From assembly GCA_030549495.1 (NCBI GenBank), contig JAUIRK010000731.1, forward strand, positions 110,073 to 174,072: 64,000 nucleotides of DNA, written 5' to 3'. The stretch is from Nectonema munidae. Its lineage: Eukaryota; Nematomorpha; Nectonematoida; Nectonematidae. Shown here piece after piece: positions 34,179 to 45,250 of this stretch. The stretch's first letter is position 1. Every line of letters starts with the position of its first letter. The translations under genes were made by a program, and so were the position numbers. A model generated the notes under the pieces. That model was not told where the DNA came from. It saw only the letters and a list, made by a program, of their open reading frames with translations, and made no database searches.

Positions 34179-34685
34179 CTTCTTTCTAATTTGCATTTAA
34201 AGTTAAATTAAAATAGTTTCCAATTGTTACAATTTTTTATCAATGAATATTGTTAGACTCGCGCTTAGAATTTTTTTCAAGAAAAGTCATTTAATCTTTA
34301 TCACTACGTTTGTTACATTTGAAAACTTTTATTTTTTCGAGTGAAGAAATTTTTTTAATAGCTATTTGGGAATGAATATTTTGACTAGCTATTCGGGTTA
34401 AAAGCAAGAATACTCTATTTTCTTAATATTTGAGCAGATTAATTATAATCTTTTATAATGTTCGATTGTTAAATTTTATAAGTAACACTGTACATAATCA
34501 AATACCTTTTTTAAAGAAAATTTGTTGATTATTATAGTAAAAATTTAATATCGAAACAAAACCTTTCAGTTGTTAAAAATGTACTTGATCTATTATTTAT
34601 GACAACTGTCAGAATTTTATTTGTAGACATATTCAAAAAAACGCAATGGTTTTCTTTTCTCGTATACTTTGATTTATGTTAGTTT

Positions 34686-35007
34686 GGTCCTCGGACATTT
34701 CGCCCCATTATTTTCATAAGACAGTTCGTCCCATGGACAATTCACCCCATTATTTTCATAAGACATTTTGTTTCAATGGACAATTCGCCCCGTTATTTTC
34801 ATAAGATATTTTGTCTCATGGACAATTCTAAAAAATTAACAGATAAAATGATTAATTTGAAATAATTTAATAGAGATAAAATAAACAAGAATATAAAATT
34901 TTTTAATAATTTTACACATTTAATAAGCAAAGATGAATGAAACAAATAGCCTATGAGACAATTTGTCCAGGGGGCAAATTGTTTTTGTGGCGAAATGTCT
35001 ATCGACC
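34686..35007. mobile_element. MITE with GGTC...GACATTTCGCC ends, 322 bp
   Basis: Left end GGTCCTCGGACATTTCGCC; right end in reverse complement GGTCGATAGACATTTCGCC. Flanks GTTAGTTT (34678-34685) and GTTAGATT (35008-35015) form an 8-bp duplication with one mismatch. Inside are tandem words such as CGCCCCATTATTTTCATAAG and CATGGACAATT. The 8-bp duplication fits hAT or P superfamilies; the class is not settled. Confidence 0.8.
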
Positions 35008-35181
35008 GTTAGATTAAATAATTTTTTATTTATATGGGTTAGCTACTTAAATGTTGGCTTTTGCTGCTTATAAAAACGTGAAAATATCAAATAAACTCTA
35101 ATTCTTTATGCCTCCTATTATTTTGAAATTATTCTGAGAACAGACGGTTCCATTTTAAAATAGTGAAAATTGCTTTATTAG

Positions 35182-35290
35182 TTTGTCAAACTATAAACAA
35201 ATTCGTATCGATGAGGAATCAAATCCAAAGGCTTCCGTGCTATGTCCATCATCTCAACCAACCTGCCATGCCACCCATCGAGTATGCTGT
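35182..35290 (-). repeat. tRNA-derived SINE remnant
   Basis: Minus-strand homologue of the SINE at 49137-49310, with the box-B-like region decayed to GGATTTGATTCC. It is embedded in repeat R and lacks the distal half. Confidence 0.65.
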
Positions 35291-36845
35291 AGGGGATACG
35301 TCAAATTAGTTTTCAAAAAACTTAAGTTATGCCCTAAAATTTTTTAGTTTTTGTTGAAGCTCTAACTTTTTCTGATAGACTTTTTTTCCTTAAAAGTTAT
35401 TATAAAAGGCAAATCATTGCAAAATGTTAAAAGTTATTTTACTTTTTGTGGCTTGTATCAATTTAGCTTTTAAACTATTTTTGAATAATACTGAGTAAAA
35501 TGAAATAATACGAGCTTAATTTTTTGTTTTATTTTTGTTTGCACAATTATAACTTCGTGTTATACCCTTGCCCCTGAATCAATCACATTTTTTCATATAA
35601 ACATCGTAGGGTGTCTAGTAGACTCTTTGCCTTTAGACTACATTCACTCATAAAACTATCTAACCTTCAGTTATTTGTTTTCTCTATGAATTAAATATCC
35701 TTTCATCAATTCCTGTAATGTGCCTGGTAGACTACTTCATTTTTCAAATGAAAAGCCTATTCCACCCCCTAACAATTTTGGATTTTTTTAAACTAGTGTA
35801 TATTCTGCAAACTTAATTAAAATATTTTCGCTGGAAGTATAGTATTTAAATTCACAAATTTTGTAAAAAAAAATAAAGTAGTCTTATAAATTTAGGACTT
35901 TAGTTATGCGCTGAATACACTCTATTTTAAAGGGTCGACATACATTTTGCCCCATAGACAATTCGCCCCATAGATGATTCGCCCCATAGACAATTCGCCC
36001 CATGTACAAATTGTCTCATAGGTTATTTGTTTCTCCATCTTTGTTTATTATATGTGTAAAATTATTAAAAAAATTTATATTCTTGTTTATTTTATCTCTA
36101 TTAAATTATTTTATCTGTTAATTTTTGGTAATTGTCCAGTTTACGTATCTGTCAATCAAATTTTTTTTGAATGTTTTGATTGGCTTTTCAAATTTCAATC
36201 AAATTTATTATAATTTGCAATTTTCAAACTTCTAGTGCCTTTTAACTTCTAACAGATATAATATAAGATTGATCGATGAATTTTTGTCAAAAATTTTTTA
36301 ACGAAAGTTAACTACTTATTATTTGCGCTTTCTAATTATAGTAATGGCGCTTCTAGTTATATTAACTATATTTTTTTATTTTGAACTAATTATGGTAGCG
36401 CTATTAGTTTAATTATAACTCAATGAATGGTACAATTCATTTTATTAGTATGCAGCTAAAATTCAGGTACAATAAAACTGGGATATTTAAATGATTACGA
36501 TACTGTTTATGACAAATTTTTGTAATTCTCGAGAATAAAAAAATTTCTTAGAGTGTTGCTTATTGCATATTTTTTACTGAACGTTATAGAGCAAAATTTA
36601 CTTTTATATTATATTCTAATTTTTTCAACATTCACTAGTTTCATTCTTTAATATGATCAACTTGAAATTAATTCAAAGAGTATAAGTAAACACAAAAAGA
36701 TACAAAATGCATCACGAACTAAATACGATTGAAAAATTGTTTCAAAAACAAAATAAGAGATAATTTTATTGTTAGATTTTTTTTTTATCAATTTTCATGT
36801 AGTAATAAAATAAATATAATGAAATGAGTAAAATATAGCCCTTAA

Positions 36846-37235
36846 AAGGGCTTTGGTTTGAATATGAGAAAAGAATCAAATTCTTTCAAATGATTTCAGA
36901 TTGCCATCTCTTTAACTTTAAGCAAAATCTACTTCTAAGTATTCCTAGAAATAAATAAAAATATTTATATATTTTTGAAATATCAGACATAAGGTTCAAT
37001 ATTATCAATGAATTTTGGAAAGTTTATTTGGAAAAAATTTGATAAGTTTATTCTTTAAATTTCATACTTTCCAAAATTCATTGATAATATTGAACCTTAT
37101 GTCTGATATTTCAAAAATATTTTTATTTATTTCTAGGAATACTTAGAAGTAGATTTTGCTTAAAGTTAAAGAGATGGCAATCTGAAATCATTTGAAAGAA
37201 TTTGATTCTTTTCTCATATTCAAACCAAAGCCCTT
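36846..37235. mobile_element. Palindromic MITE at TTAA, 390 bp
   Basis: Arms of about 165 bp: AAGGGCTTTGGTTTGAATAT at the left and its reverse complement at the right, with a loop of about 60 bp. TTAA lies on both sides (36842-36845 and 37236-37239). TTAA duplication fits piggyBac-type mobilisation, although the AAGGGC end is not the usual CCC. Confidence 0.85.
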
Positions 37236-37239
37236 TTAA

Positions 37240-39542
37240 CCCTCATCCGTACAAGCTGCTACAATTTGTAGTTAATAAAATTTCAATCTACACGTGTTAG
37301 CTACATATAAATATTTTGAAGCGAATAATCATTGACGATGTGTATTTGTGTATAGTGAGCATGCACACAATGTTTTATTCCGTGATCTATTATCTATTTG
37401 GTAAATTTTCTGTTTTTGTCTTTATAGTACAACGTACTACAATTTTTAGTATAGGCGAATTACTGTCGAAACGTATTTATGTATAGTGAATATGCACACA
37501 GTGTTTTATTCATAAATTTATTGTCTGGCGCCAAAACAGGAAATTACCTCTTTAAAAGCAGTAAGCTTCCTTCTTCATCATTTTTGTAATACACAATTCA
37601 TTCAATTTCCTTGCTTTTCAGACTGTTTTTTCTCGTTTTTCTTAATTTATTAGAGATACCATTTCACATATTTTGCTGTTTTTTCTTACTTTTCGATGAA
37701 AAAATATCAAAGGCAATCGTTTCAATTGGCACATGCTTTAATTTCTCTTTGTGATGAATCTGATGATGATGAAAGAAACAATTTTGAAAAAACTGATGAA
37801 AATGTTTGTGAAGAAGTTATTGAAGAATCGTTTGAATCTTTGGAAAATAATGAGGAAATAGAATCGAACGAAGGTGATATTGATATGTTTGAAGACAACA
37901 TCTCTGATGATGATAGTCTGAGTGATGTAATTGAAGACAATGAACCCTGTACTATCGCCTATAGCTTTTTCACGAACGAATTTGAAGATGAAGAGTTTAT
38001 TTTTTGTAATGACGTCAAGTATTCAAAAAGACCACCGCTGGTTAGATCTTTATCAAGAAATATTTTCAATCAAAAGCCAAGACCTTTATGTGATCCTAGA
38101 AGCAAAGCTGAATCTTTTTTCCTTTTTTACAATGAAGACATGTTTCTTCATATTACAAGATACACTAATAGAAAAGTTTCTGATGAAGTTAGGAAGTATT
38201 TAGTCAAAAATAAAAGAAAAACTTATCCTACTTTCATGAAACAATTTTCTTGTGAAGAAATAAAAGCTTGCTATGGTACTATAATTAGGGCAGCTTCTGA
38301 TAGAGACAACATGACTTGTTTGCTTTCTTTATGACAATGTTACAGAAAAATTTATTGGATTTCCTTGTACCTGAAAATGTTCTCACTGTTGATGAACAGC
38401 TTTATGGGTATAGAGGTAAAATACCCGGAAGAACTTTTATGCCTCAAAAACCCAGAAAATATGGAGTAAAAGTATTTTGGTGTTGTGAAGCCAAAAGTGG
38501 TTTTTCTCTTTCAGGATACATTTATTCCGGCAAAGAAATTGGCAAAGATAAAAACACAGAACGAGCTTCTAGAACAGTTTTACGATTAGTCAAACCATTT
38601 GAAAATAGTGGTAGAGATATAGTAACTGATAGGTATTTCACGTCTCACTTCTTGGCTACAGAACTTTTAAAGAAAAACTTGACGATATTTGGAACAATTA
38701 ATAAAAGAAGAAAAGAAATTCCTGCTTGCTTAAAATCAGTCAAAAACAAAGACGTCCATACAACCTTAGCTTTGTATGATCATGAAAACAAAATCTCCAT
38801 ATGCTCATATGTTCCCAAAAAAATAAAAATGTATTGATGTTGTCCTCTTCCCATCTTGTCATTGAAATATCAGAGAGGTTAGATAAAAAACCTCGTATAA
38901 TTTTGGATTACAACCAAGGTAAGTATGGAGTTGACTTGCTTGATTCTATAATTGAAGAGTTTTCTTGTCGAAGAAAAACCAACAGATGGCCAGTTCTCTT
39001 AAACTATAACTTTATTGATGTATCATGGAGTAACGCATTTATTTTAATGAAGAAAAACGATTATTCCCAAAACCGAAGAACTTTTTTGAAAAACCTATCT
39101 TTTCAACTTGCGTTTGAATTCTCAAGTAAAAGACTTCAAAGCCAAAGTTTAAGGAAAATTATAAAAGAGGCTGGAATACTTGTCGGATATATAAAAACAA
39201 CTTCCGCACCTTCTAAAAGAAAAGTAATAAATTATTCCAGGCCTTGTAAATATTGTAAAAAGTCATGTCGGAGTGCTTGTGAAGTTTGTGACGCTGCAAT
39301 TTGTCCCAGTCATAGAATCAAGAAAACTAAAGAGTTTTGTATTTTTTGTGAAAAATAGACAATAAATTTATTATTTCATTGAATAAAACTTTGTACAACT
39401 TTATGTGATATATATATTTACAAAAATATAAAAAAAAATTATATTCATAAATGTCAACCTTTATAAGTTTGTGAATTTGCTATACTACAAAATGTAGCAG
39501 CTTGTACAGAACGGTGTCCAGTTTATAGTGTACGGATGAGGG
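37240..39542 (+). mobile_element. piggyBac-1, 2.3-kb element with intact ends
   Basis: TTAA (37236-37239), then CCCTCATCCGTAC; the right side ends GTACGGATGAGGG, then TTAA (39543-39546): 13-bp perfect terminal inverted repeats. A subterminal repeat AAGCTGCTACA, then A/T-rich TTTGTAG, directly abuts the left terminal repeat but lies about 25 bp inside the right one. This asymmetric layout mirrors Trichoplusia piggyBac (13-bp terminal plus 19-bp internal repeats, short left and long right spacer). It contains one transposase gene with two breaks. It is the most recent insertion in the nest, since nothing interrupts it. Confidence 0.93.
37696..39358 (+). pseudogene. piggyBac-1 transposase, internally deleted and frame-broken
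   Basis: DDE_Tnp_1_7 transposase that excises and reinserts at TTAA. N-terminal acidic region (ERNNFEKTDENVCEEVIEES and onward), then SKAESFFLFYNEDMFLHI and EEIKACYGTIIRAASDRDN. At about 38300-38340 the frame changes, and about 90 residues normally present before the first catalytic Asp are missing. It resumes LVPENVLTVDEQLYGYRGK (first Asp), YGVKVFWCCEAKSGFSLSGY, RDIVTDRYFTSHFLA (second Asp). A second frame change near 38820 lies in an A-rich run. Then LDYNQGKYGVDLLDS (third Asp), CRRKTNRWPVLLNYNFIDV and a C-terminal Cys-rich finger CKYCKKSCRSACEVC...CPSH...CIFC. All three catalytic aspartates remain, but the internal deletion makes this copy inactive; the ends could still be mobilised in trans. 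Confidence 0.92.
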
Positions 39543-41021
39543 TTAAGGGCTATATTTTACTCATTTCATTTTATTGATTTTATTACTACATGAAAATTGA
39601 TAAAAAAAAATCTAACAATAAAATTATCTCTTATTTTGTTTTTGAAACAATTTTTCAATCGTATTTAGTTGGTGATGCATTTTGTATCTTTTTGTGTTTA
39701 CTTATACTCTTTGAATTAATTTCAAGTTGATCATATTAAAGAATGAAACTAGTGAATGTTGAAAAAATTAGAATATAATATAAAAGTAAATTTTGCTCTA
39801 TAATGTTCAGTAAAAAATATGCAATAAGCAACACTCTAAGAAATTTTTTTATTCTCATATCCCAGTTTTATTGTACCTGAATTTTAGCTGCATACTAATA
39901 AAATGAATTGTACCATTCATTGAGTTATAATTAAACTAATAGCGCTACCATAATTAGTTCAAAATAAAAAAATATAGTTAATATAACTAGAAGCGCCATT
40001 ACTATAATTAGAAAGCGCAAATAATAAGTAGTTAACTTTCGTTAAAAAATTTTTGGCAAAAATTCATCGATCAATCTTATATTATATCTGTTAGAAGTTA
40101 AAAGGCACTAGAAGTTTGAAAATTGCAAATTATAATAAATTTGATTGAAATTTGAAAAGCCAATCAAAACATTCAAAAAAAATTTGATTGACAGATACGT
40201 AAACTGGACAATTACCACAATTACAAGATATTAATTTTTATTTTGTTTAAAAATTTTAAATATTTGTTTCATTTATAAAATAACTGCCTTTCAAAAAATA
40301 ATTCTTCAAAAAACTAAATAAAATTAAAATATAGCTATTTTTATTGAGATTAGTTGTGATATTAGGCAAAACGTTCATATGCCAAACCGTTTTACGAAAA
40401 ATAGTCTTATGAAAAAGCGTAAAAGAGTCTAAAAAAATTGAAAAAAGGTTTTATAAAACAATAGTGCTAATTGATCTGCATAAATAGAGTAACTTCTCTA
40501 TGGCAAGAATTGTATTATAAAAATAGAGCAAATATGAAAAGAATTGTCTTATAAAAATAGGACTAGAAGTTTTATAAAAATAATAGAGCGCATTCTCTTA
40601 TAAAAATAATGGGGCAAATTGAGCATGAGGCAAATCGTCTTATGAAAATTATGAGGCGAATTATTTTATGAAAATAATGGGGCAAATTGTTTTATGAAAA
40701 TAGTTAGGCGAATTGTCCATGAGACAAAATGTCTTATGAAAATAATGGGGTGAATTGTCCATGGGACGAACGGTCTTATGAAAATAATGGGGCGAATTGT
40801 CCTATGAAAATAATGGAGTGAATTGTCCATGGGACGAACTGTCTTATGAAAATAATGGGGCGAATTGTCTTATAAAAAGAATGTGGCGAAATGTCTGAGG
40901 AGCTTTTAAAGGATTGCTTGAATATTTGGTCTCCCGTGGTATTTCCAGACCAATAATTTTGAAAATTGCAACAAAAAAATTTCGCCCCCCCCCCCAATAA
41001 TTTTGAGGATGTGCGCCCCTG

Positions 41022-41550
41022 CTTTACCTAACAAAAAACTGGCTTTAGATTTGGCTAAAAAAACTTGACACTTATATGAACTATCAAAAGTTCAAGGAAA
41101 GAGATCGCTAAAATTGTGAATACATTGAAGTGTCGTCAAATTCCATCTACTCTTCACTGTATGGTCATGAAAGTAAAGTTTGTATTATTTCTTAAGTCCT
41201 AAAAACAAAATGTATTATTACTCTCATCTCCTCTTTCTTAAATTAGCATTTCTTCTAGCGAAGACTTAAAGCCAAATGTGATCATAGGTCTCTCAGTCCA
41301 ACTTGCTGAAAAATTTGCAACTCTTCGTTTGCAAAAAGGTTAACTTAGAAGAGAAACCAAACTTGCTGGTTTCATAATAGGATATTCATCCAAAGCTAAT
41401 TCTTCTGCTTCAGTTTACGATGATGTAACGAATCCACAGAGTCCAAGATGTCACGATTGCAAAAAATGGAGTAGATCAATTTATTTTAATTGTAAAAGAA
41501 CTGTATGCGCAGTGCACAGAAAAAGAATCAAAAAAGATTTGCGCTTATAA
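41022..41550 (+). pseudogene. piggyBac-2 transposase remnant, right part
   Basis: Begins with the second copy of CTTTACCT and continues the gene cut at 33455: NKKLALDLAKK, degraded middle, then a Cys-rich C-terminus CHDCKKWSRSIYFNC, TVCAVH and RKRIKKDL before TAA at 41548-41550. The third catalytic block is not readable. The element end (CACTAGAAC at TTAA) is not found on this side. Confidence 0.75.
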
Positions 41551-42715
41551 AAAGTGTTATGCTTCATATTAGTAGTTTAAATAAAATACTTTGTACTCAA
41601 AATACTGTAGTGTATGCAAAATTTGATATACCATTGAGGGGAATGTATTTTTTCAAAAAAACTCTTAAATAGTTTGCTATCGCATTTTAATTTAACTCAC
41701 AGAAACAATTTAAAATTAAAATGTTTTTTGAGTGATTGTAAGTATCTTTTTCTCGTACAGAAAACATTCATCAAAAATAATTGAAAGCCGAGTCTTCGAG
41801 TTTTGCTACGAAATATGACTTCAATTTATATAGGAATATTAGAAAATCATTAAAATTTCTGTCCAAAGAAAGCGCCTGTCTAATGAAAACAACTTTATTT
41901 TCCATGCTCGTTTGCAATAACAACAAAAAATATATTGGAAAAAGTGATAAGAGTACATTTTATCATTAAAGTCAATTTTTAAATTGTTTAGGCAATTTTT
42001 AATTGTGTGGCACTGAACCAGCCTATTCCTTCAGGCGAAATATTCTCATAACCGTTATATTTTACTGAGAGCAGACATACCTGGCGCCATTTTTTAAAAA
42101 CTCTCTATAACCTGCTATTTTTATGGGTTGGTGGTCAACATCACCCATAGCCCCCTTTTTCATATTATTACTTGGAAATATTTATCATCAAATTTTCATG
42201 AACTCACCTGGTTCTGATTAAACATCACACTTTAATAATACAACACAGCTTAGCAAAAAGAATGAGAGCGAAGTGAAGTGATTTTCGTATACACATTTTA
42301 CTCTAAAAAAGGACATAGGCAGAATATAGATTAATTTCGAAAAGGTTTTTAGTTCGTCTCATTTGATCATGAAGACTTTTTAACAAATAAAATCCCGTCA
42401 TCTTGTTACCTCTATTTTGAAAGCGCCTACGCGTCCACGCAAAAACAACCTGACGCATATTCGTGCAGAGCATATGACTTGTGAATGAATGTTTGTCAGG
42501 AGATTCCAGGACGAATCTAAGGACTCCAAAAACCTCTTCTTCATCCACGCTCTTTCATTAACTTTCTCAATAGAGCTGTTCACAAAGGTACATGGATGTT
42601 TGAAGCGTTCAAATGCATGAAAACTTTGTGGGGAATGAATTGTAACTTTTCTTTATTCAATAAATTTCCACCTTTGTCTTGTTTCTCTGCTGCATATTAT
42701 TTTTATGCCTAATAT
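41551..42715. other. Unassigned intergenic sequence
   Basis: No recognised gene. An 81-codon minus-strand frame (42303-42548) has no recognisable family. About 42640-42700 resembles the 3' UTR of the b5 reductase gene (AATAAATTTCCA, TCTCTGCTGC words at 31119-31165). Confidence 0.4.
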
Positions 42716-42950
42716 TTTTATGTCGAATAAACATTGGTCTCTTGGATTAGTTGCAATTTTTGGTTCCTTAAACAGTGATGATAAAATTACTTTTCTGGTT
42801 AGAGCGATTAAAAGATTTTAACTTGGATTTAGATTGTCACATTGTAGGTGTGACTACAGACGGTGCTTCATCGATGGTAAAGTTTGGTAAAGAAAATCAA
42901 TTCATTCATCAACACAGTGTCTTGCACACGCTTGTCACCTGACTATCTGT

Positions 42951-43999
42951 CTGTCAGGGCCTCGGAGCCTTCTCAAAATTGCTTAACTCCGGCTCCGGAG
43001 CATAGATTTTTTGACTCCGGCTCCAAGTATATTTTCAATATTTATTGTGATTTCTTTCAGTTATACATAAAGTTCGGAGAAACTTTGCAGATACAAACTA
43101 AATATTTGCCATCTTCACTCTCTACAAAATAATTAAAAACGTCGGACTTTAATAATGAATTATAAAATGAATTATAAAATGACAAAGTCAACCAATGGAT
43201 CCAATTGGCAGAAGACGTAAATCTACTGCAAAATATTAAAGGCAATCTCAAATTTGTTCCTAGCTGCTACAACCCAGCAGATAGACTGTCAAGGATGTAA
43301 AAATACCATATATAAGCAAGCACAACACTCTATCTCCTCATTAATTCTTTGTACTCCTTACTGTCACACCCACCCACCCACCCATATTGTCAATATTGTC
43401 AACATAATATACATTGAATTTTATCTGCCTGTTAAAATTTTTTTTAATGCTCTTTTTGTGTAATTTTAATAAAAGGTTTTTATTTTTGCAAAATTGCAAC
43501 AAAAAAAAAATGTGGCTATCTATATTAGAATTATAGATAGCCATCGATGTAACATGTATTTTTTAAACAATTCTAAAAAAAATAAGTTTGGTGCATAATA
43601 AAAATTTTCTAAAAATTAAATAGATAAAACTGATTTTTTATTACCTATATTTATGTTTACACGGAATAAGAAATAGCATAAAATATGCCAATGAAAAACA
43701 ATTATATAAATCTATAATATATAATTATCAATCTTCCAATGAGAAGGACATTCCTTCTCATTGACAATGTCGTGTTGTGCTTTCTTGCTTATCGATCTGA
43801 AGGAAAATTGAAAATTGTGAGATGCAATCTCTTTTACTCTATAATTTATTATATATGTTGTTTATAAATATTTATTACTTTTACTTCACTGTTTCATATG
43901 TTGACTTGCAGCCTGTAAGAGGGAGCCGCACATTAAAATTTGTGACTCCGGCTCCAACTCCGGCTCTTACTGACAGAATATTACGGCTCCAAAGCCCTG
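42951..43999. mobile_element. hAT MITE-like element inside hAT-2, 1.05 kb
   Basis: Ends CAGGGCCTCGGAGCC (from 42955) and, in reverse complement, CAGGGCTTTGGAGCC, with several CTCCGGCTCC repeats just inside each end. Flanks are CTATCTGT at 42943-42950 and 44000-44007, an exact 8-bp duplication. Four extra bases, CTGT, sit between the left duplication and the terminus, probably a slip copy. The target lies within the codons for THLTIC|D of hAT-2, showing that hAT-2 was there first. Confidence 0.85.
43190..43300 (+). mobile_element. Possible retroelement fragment (RNase H tail), fossil
   Basis: A short stretch carried inside the hAT MITE-like element resembles the end of a reverse-transcribing element's RNase H region (FVPSCYNPADRLSR). 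It is only about 110 bp long, an isolated fossil fragment with no other parts nearby; the family (BEL/Pao- or DIRS-like) is a guess. Confidence 0.35.
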
Positions 44000-45136
44000 C
44001 TATCTGTGATATTTTTTTTGGAAAAAAAGCAACCTGTATAAAGGAAACATAAATACCATTCACAGAAGAGAAAAAATTCAAACAGATTCTTGAAGGTTGG
44101 GACAATTAGAATATTCCTTTAGAATTATGAAGAATTTCAAGAAGACAATATTTCAGGATCTTCATATCAAGGCAACTATGATGAATTAATTTCAAAAGTT
44201 AGTAAAGTCTGCAAAAACTTTAGATTGTCACCCTTGAAAAATGATTATTTGCAAAAAATTGTTGTAGCCATGAATAAAGAGATGAAGTTAATTCTAGATA
44301 TCAAAACAAGGTGAAATAGCACCACTTCAATGATTACAAGATTTTGCGAACTAAAGAAATGCATTCAAAAAATGTGAAATTCGTTAAGTCATTACAGGAG
44401 AACGAATGGAAAGATTTGGATAATCTTGTACAAATGCTTAAACCATTTGAAATAGTTATCAAAGGACTCTCTTTAGAAGATGCTACAATTTCAAAAGGAG
44501 AACATTCTATGAAGTTCATTATTAATGAATTGAAAAATCAGCATTCAATGTTAGCCTTGAAATTAAACGAAAGTTTGCTTATCCGTTATACTTCAAGAAG
44601 AATGTAAAACACAATTGGATTGATCAAGTATTTAGAAGATCCTGAAAGTGCAATATCGAAAGAAGACGAAACAGTCGATTTTTCCCATTCGCCTACACTA
44701 GCAGGGAAAACATTTAAAGATTATTTCCACTAAAAGTAGCTGATCTAGATAAGGAAACTACTTCCATTGAGGTTGATCACTCTAGCAATCCAAATTTCAG
44801 ATCTTCTGTTCAATGCAACATTAGCAATAGCGACTCAATGCTTGAAAGATATGAAAAAGAAATTTTAAACAAAAATAAAAAAGTAAAACTTTCTCAACGT
44901 GATTTAAATTATTTGAAGTGACTGGAAAGAGGACTGAAAATCTTGAATTGCTCTACCAATCTTTAGTAACAATTAAAGCTACTTTCGTAGAATCTGAGAG
45001 GGCCTCTTCTGCTGCTGGATATTTTACGCCCAAACTTCGCTCTCAGTTAGCTTCCAAGATATTAGATGTATTATGCTTTTTGTGTTGTTTTTTTAATAGT
45101 AATAAATAAAGAAATTTCTTCTAACATATAAAGATA

Positions 45137-45250
45137 AAAGGTACCGGTACCGTTGAGCGTTTTCATCGAGAAGGCACAATTGCGCCGCTTGTATCGAACT
45201 ATGAGAAAGTAGGCTTGATGCGGGATCGAACCCAAGACCTTGAGTTCAGG
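45137..45250 (-). repeat. tRNA-derived SINE, divergent copy cut by a hAT end
   Basis: On the minus strand a good RNA polymerase III box B, GGTTCGATCCC, is followed by GCATCAAGCC and a body containing CATAGTTCGATACAAGCGG, ending in the GGTACC words. It aligns at roughly 70% with the SINEs at 49137 and 62583. The 5' (box A) side is missing because a hAT terminus begins at 45251. Confidence 0.7.

Larger units (their letters stand above)
34200..35430. repeat. Dispersed repeat R, copy inside the hAT-type element
   Basis: Homologous to 48590-49440 and 62030-62890: shared ATCAATGAATATTGT, AGACTCGCG, ACGTTTGTTACATTT, ATAGCTATTTGGGAAT and GATTATTATA words in the same order, then GCCTCCTATTATTTTGAAAT and the SINE remnant. 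It is interrupted by the 34686-35007 MITE. Compared with the other copies, about 120 bp is deleted near 35180. Confidence 0.8.
36131..40212. mobile_element. Foldback palindrome FB2 split by two TTAA insertions
   Basis: Left arm 36131-36841 and right arm 39547-40212 are near-identical reverse complements (ATTGTCCAGTTTACGTATCT at the ends), flanked by TA on both sides. The arms differ mainly by one gap of about 45 bp (left only, near 36490-36535). They meet at TTAA in the centre, so before the insertions it was a nearly perfect palindrome of about 1.4 kb. The TA flanks suggest a Tc1/mariner-type mechanism, but this is inference. A solo arm lies at 24271-24494. Confidence 0.85.
35933..40903. mobile_element. 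Second MITE of the GGTCGA family, expanded by internal insertions
   Basis: Left end GGTCGACATACATTTTGCC; right end in reverse complement GCTCCTCAGACATTTCGCC. Flanks are TTTTAAAG at 35925-35932 and 40904-40911, an exact 8-bp duplication. Its own sequence is 35933-36130 plus 40213-40903, rich in a minisatellite built on GGGGCGAATTGTCTTATG and GAAAATAAT. The middle is the FB2 foldback and its contents. Confidence 0.85.
33456..41021. mobile_element. Large non-autonomous hAT-type element with nested insertions
   Basis: Termini are CAGGGGCGCACATCC on the left and GGATGTGCGCCCCTG on the right (15-bp perfect inverted ends), flanked by the 8-bp duplication CTTTACCT. Both features are diagnostic for hAT. 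No transposase is recognised in its own sequence. About 5.5 kb of its 7.6 kb consists of later insertions: a MITE at 33970, a MITE at 34686, and a nested set at 35933-40903. Relics of the same family lie at 5960, 11411-11736 and 45251-45480. It disrupts the piggyBac-2 remnant. Confidence 0.9.
42720..45112 (+). pseudogene. hAT transposase remnant (hAT-2), interrupted
   Basis: Plus-strand hAT transposase: HWSLGLVAIFGSLNSDDKI, CHIVGVTTDGASSMVKFGK (catalytic Asp motif TDGAxSM), CLAHACHLTIC (the CxxH motif), then an inserted element, resuming DIFFGKK. Then LDIKTR with a stop in place of the usual tryptophan, followed by NSTTSMITRF; LQMLKPFEIVIKGLS; and the C-terminal dimerisation domain ESERASSAAGYFTPKLRSQL then DVLCFLCCFF. 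Several frame changes and stops make it inactive. It belongs to a different hAT branch from the ZBED5-like copies, judging by the C-terminal ESERxxSAAG motif. Confidence 0.85.
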
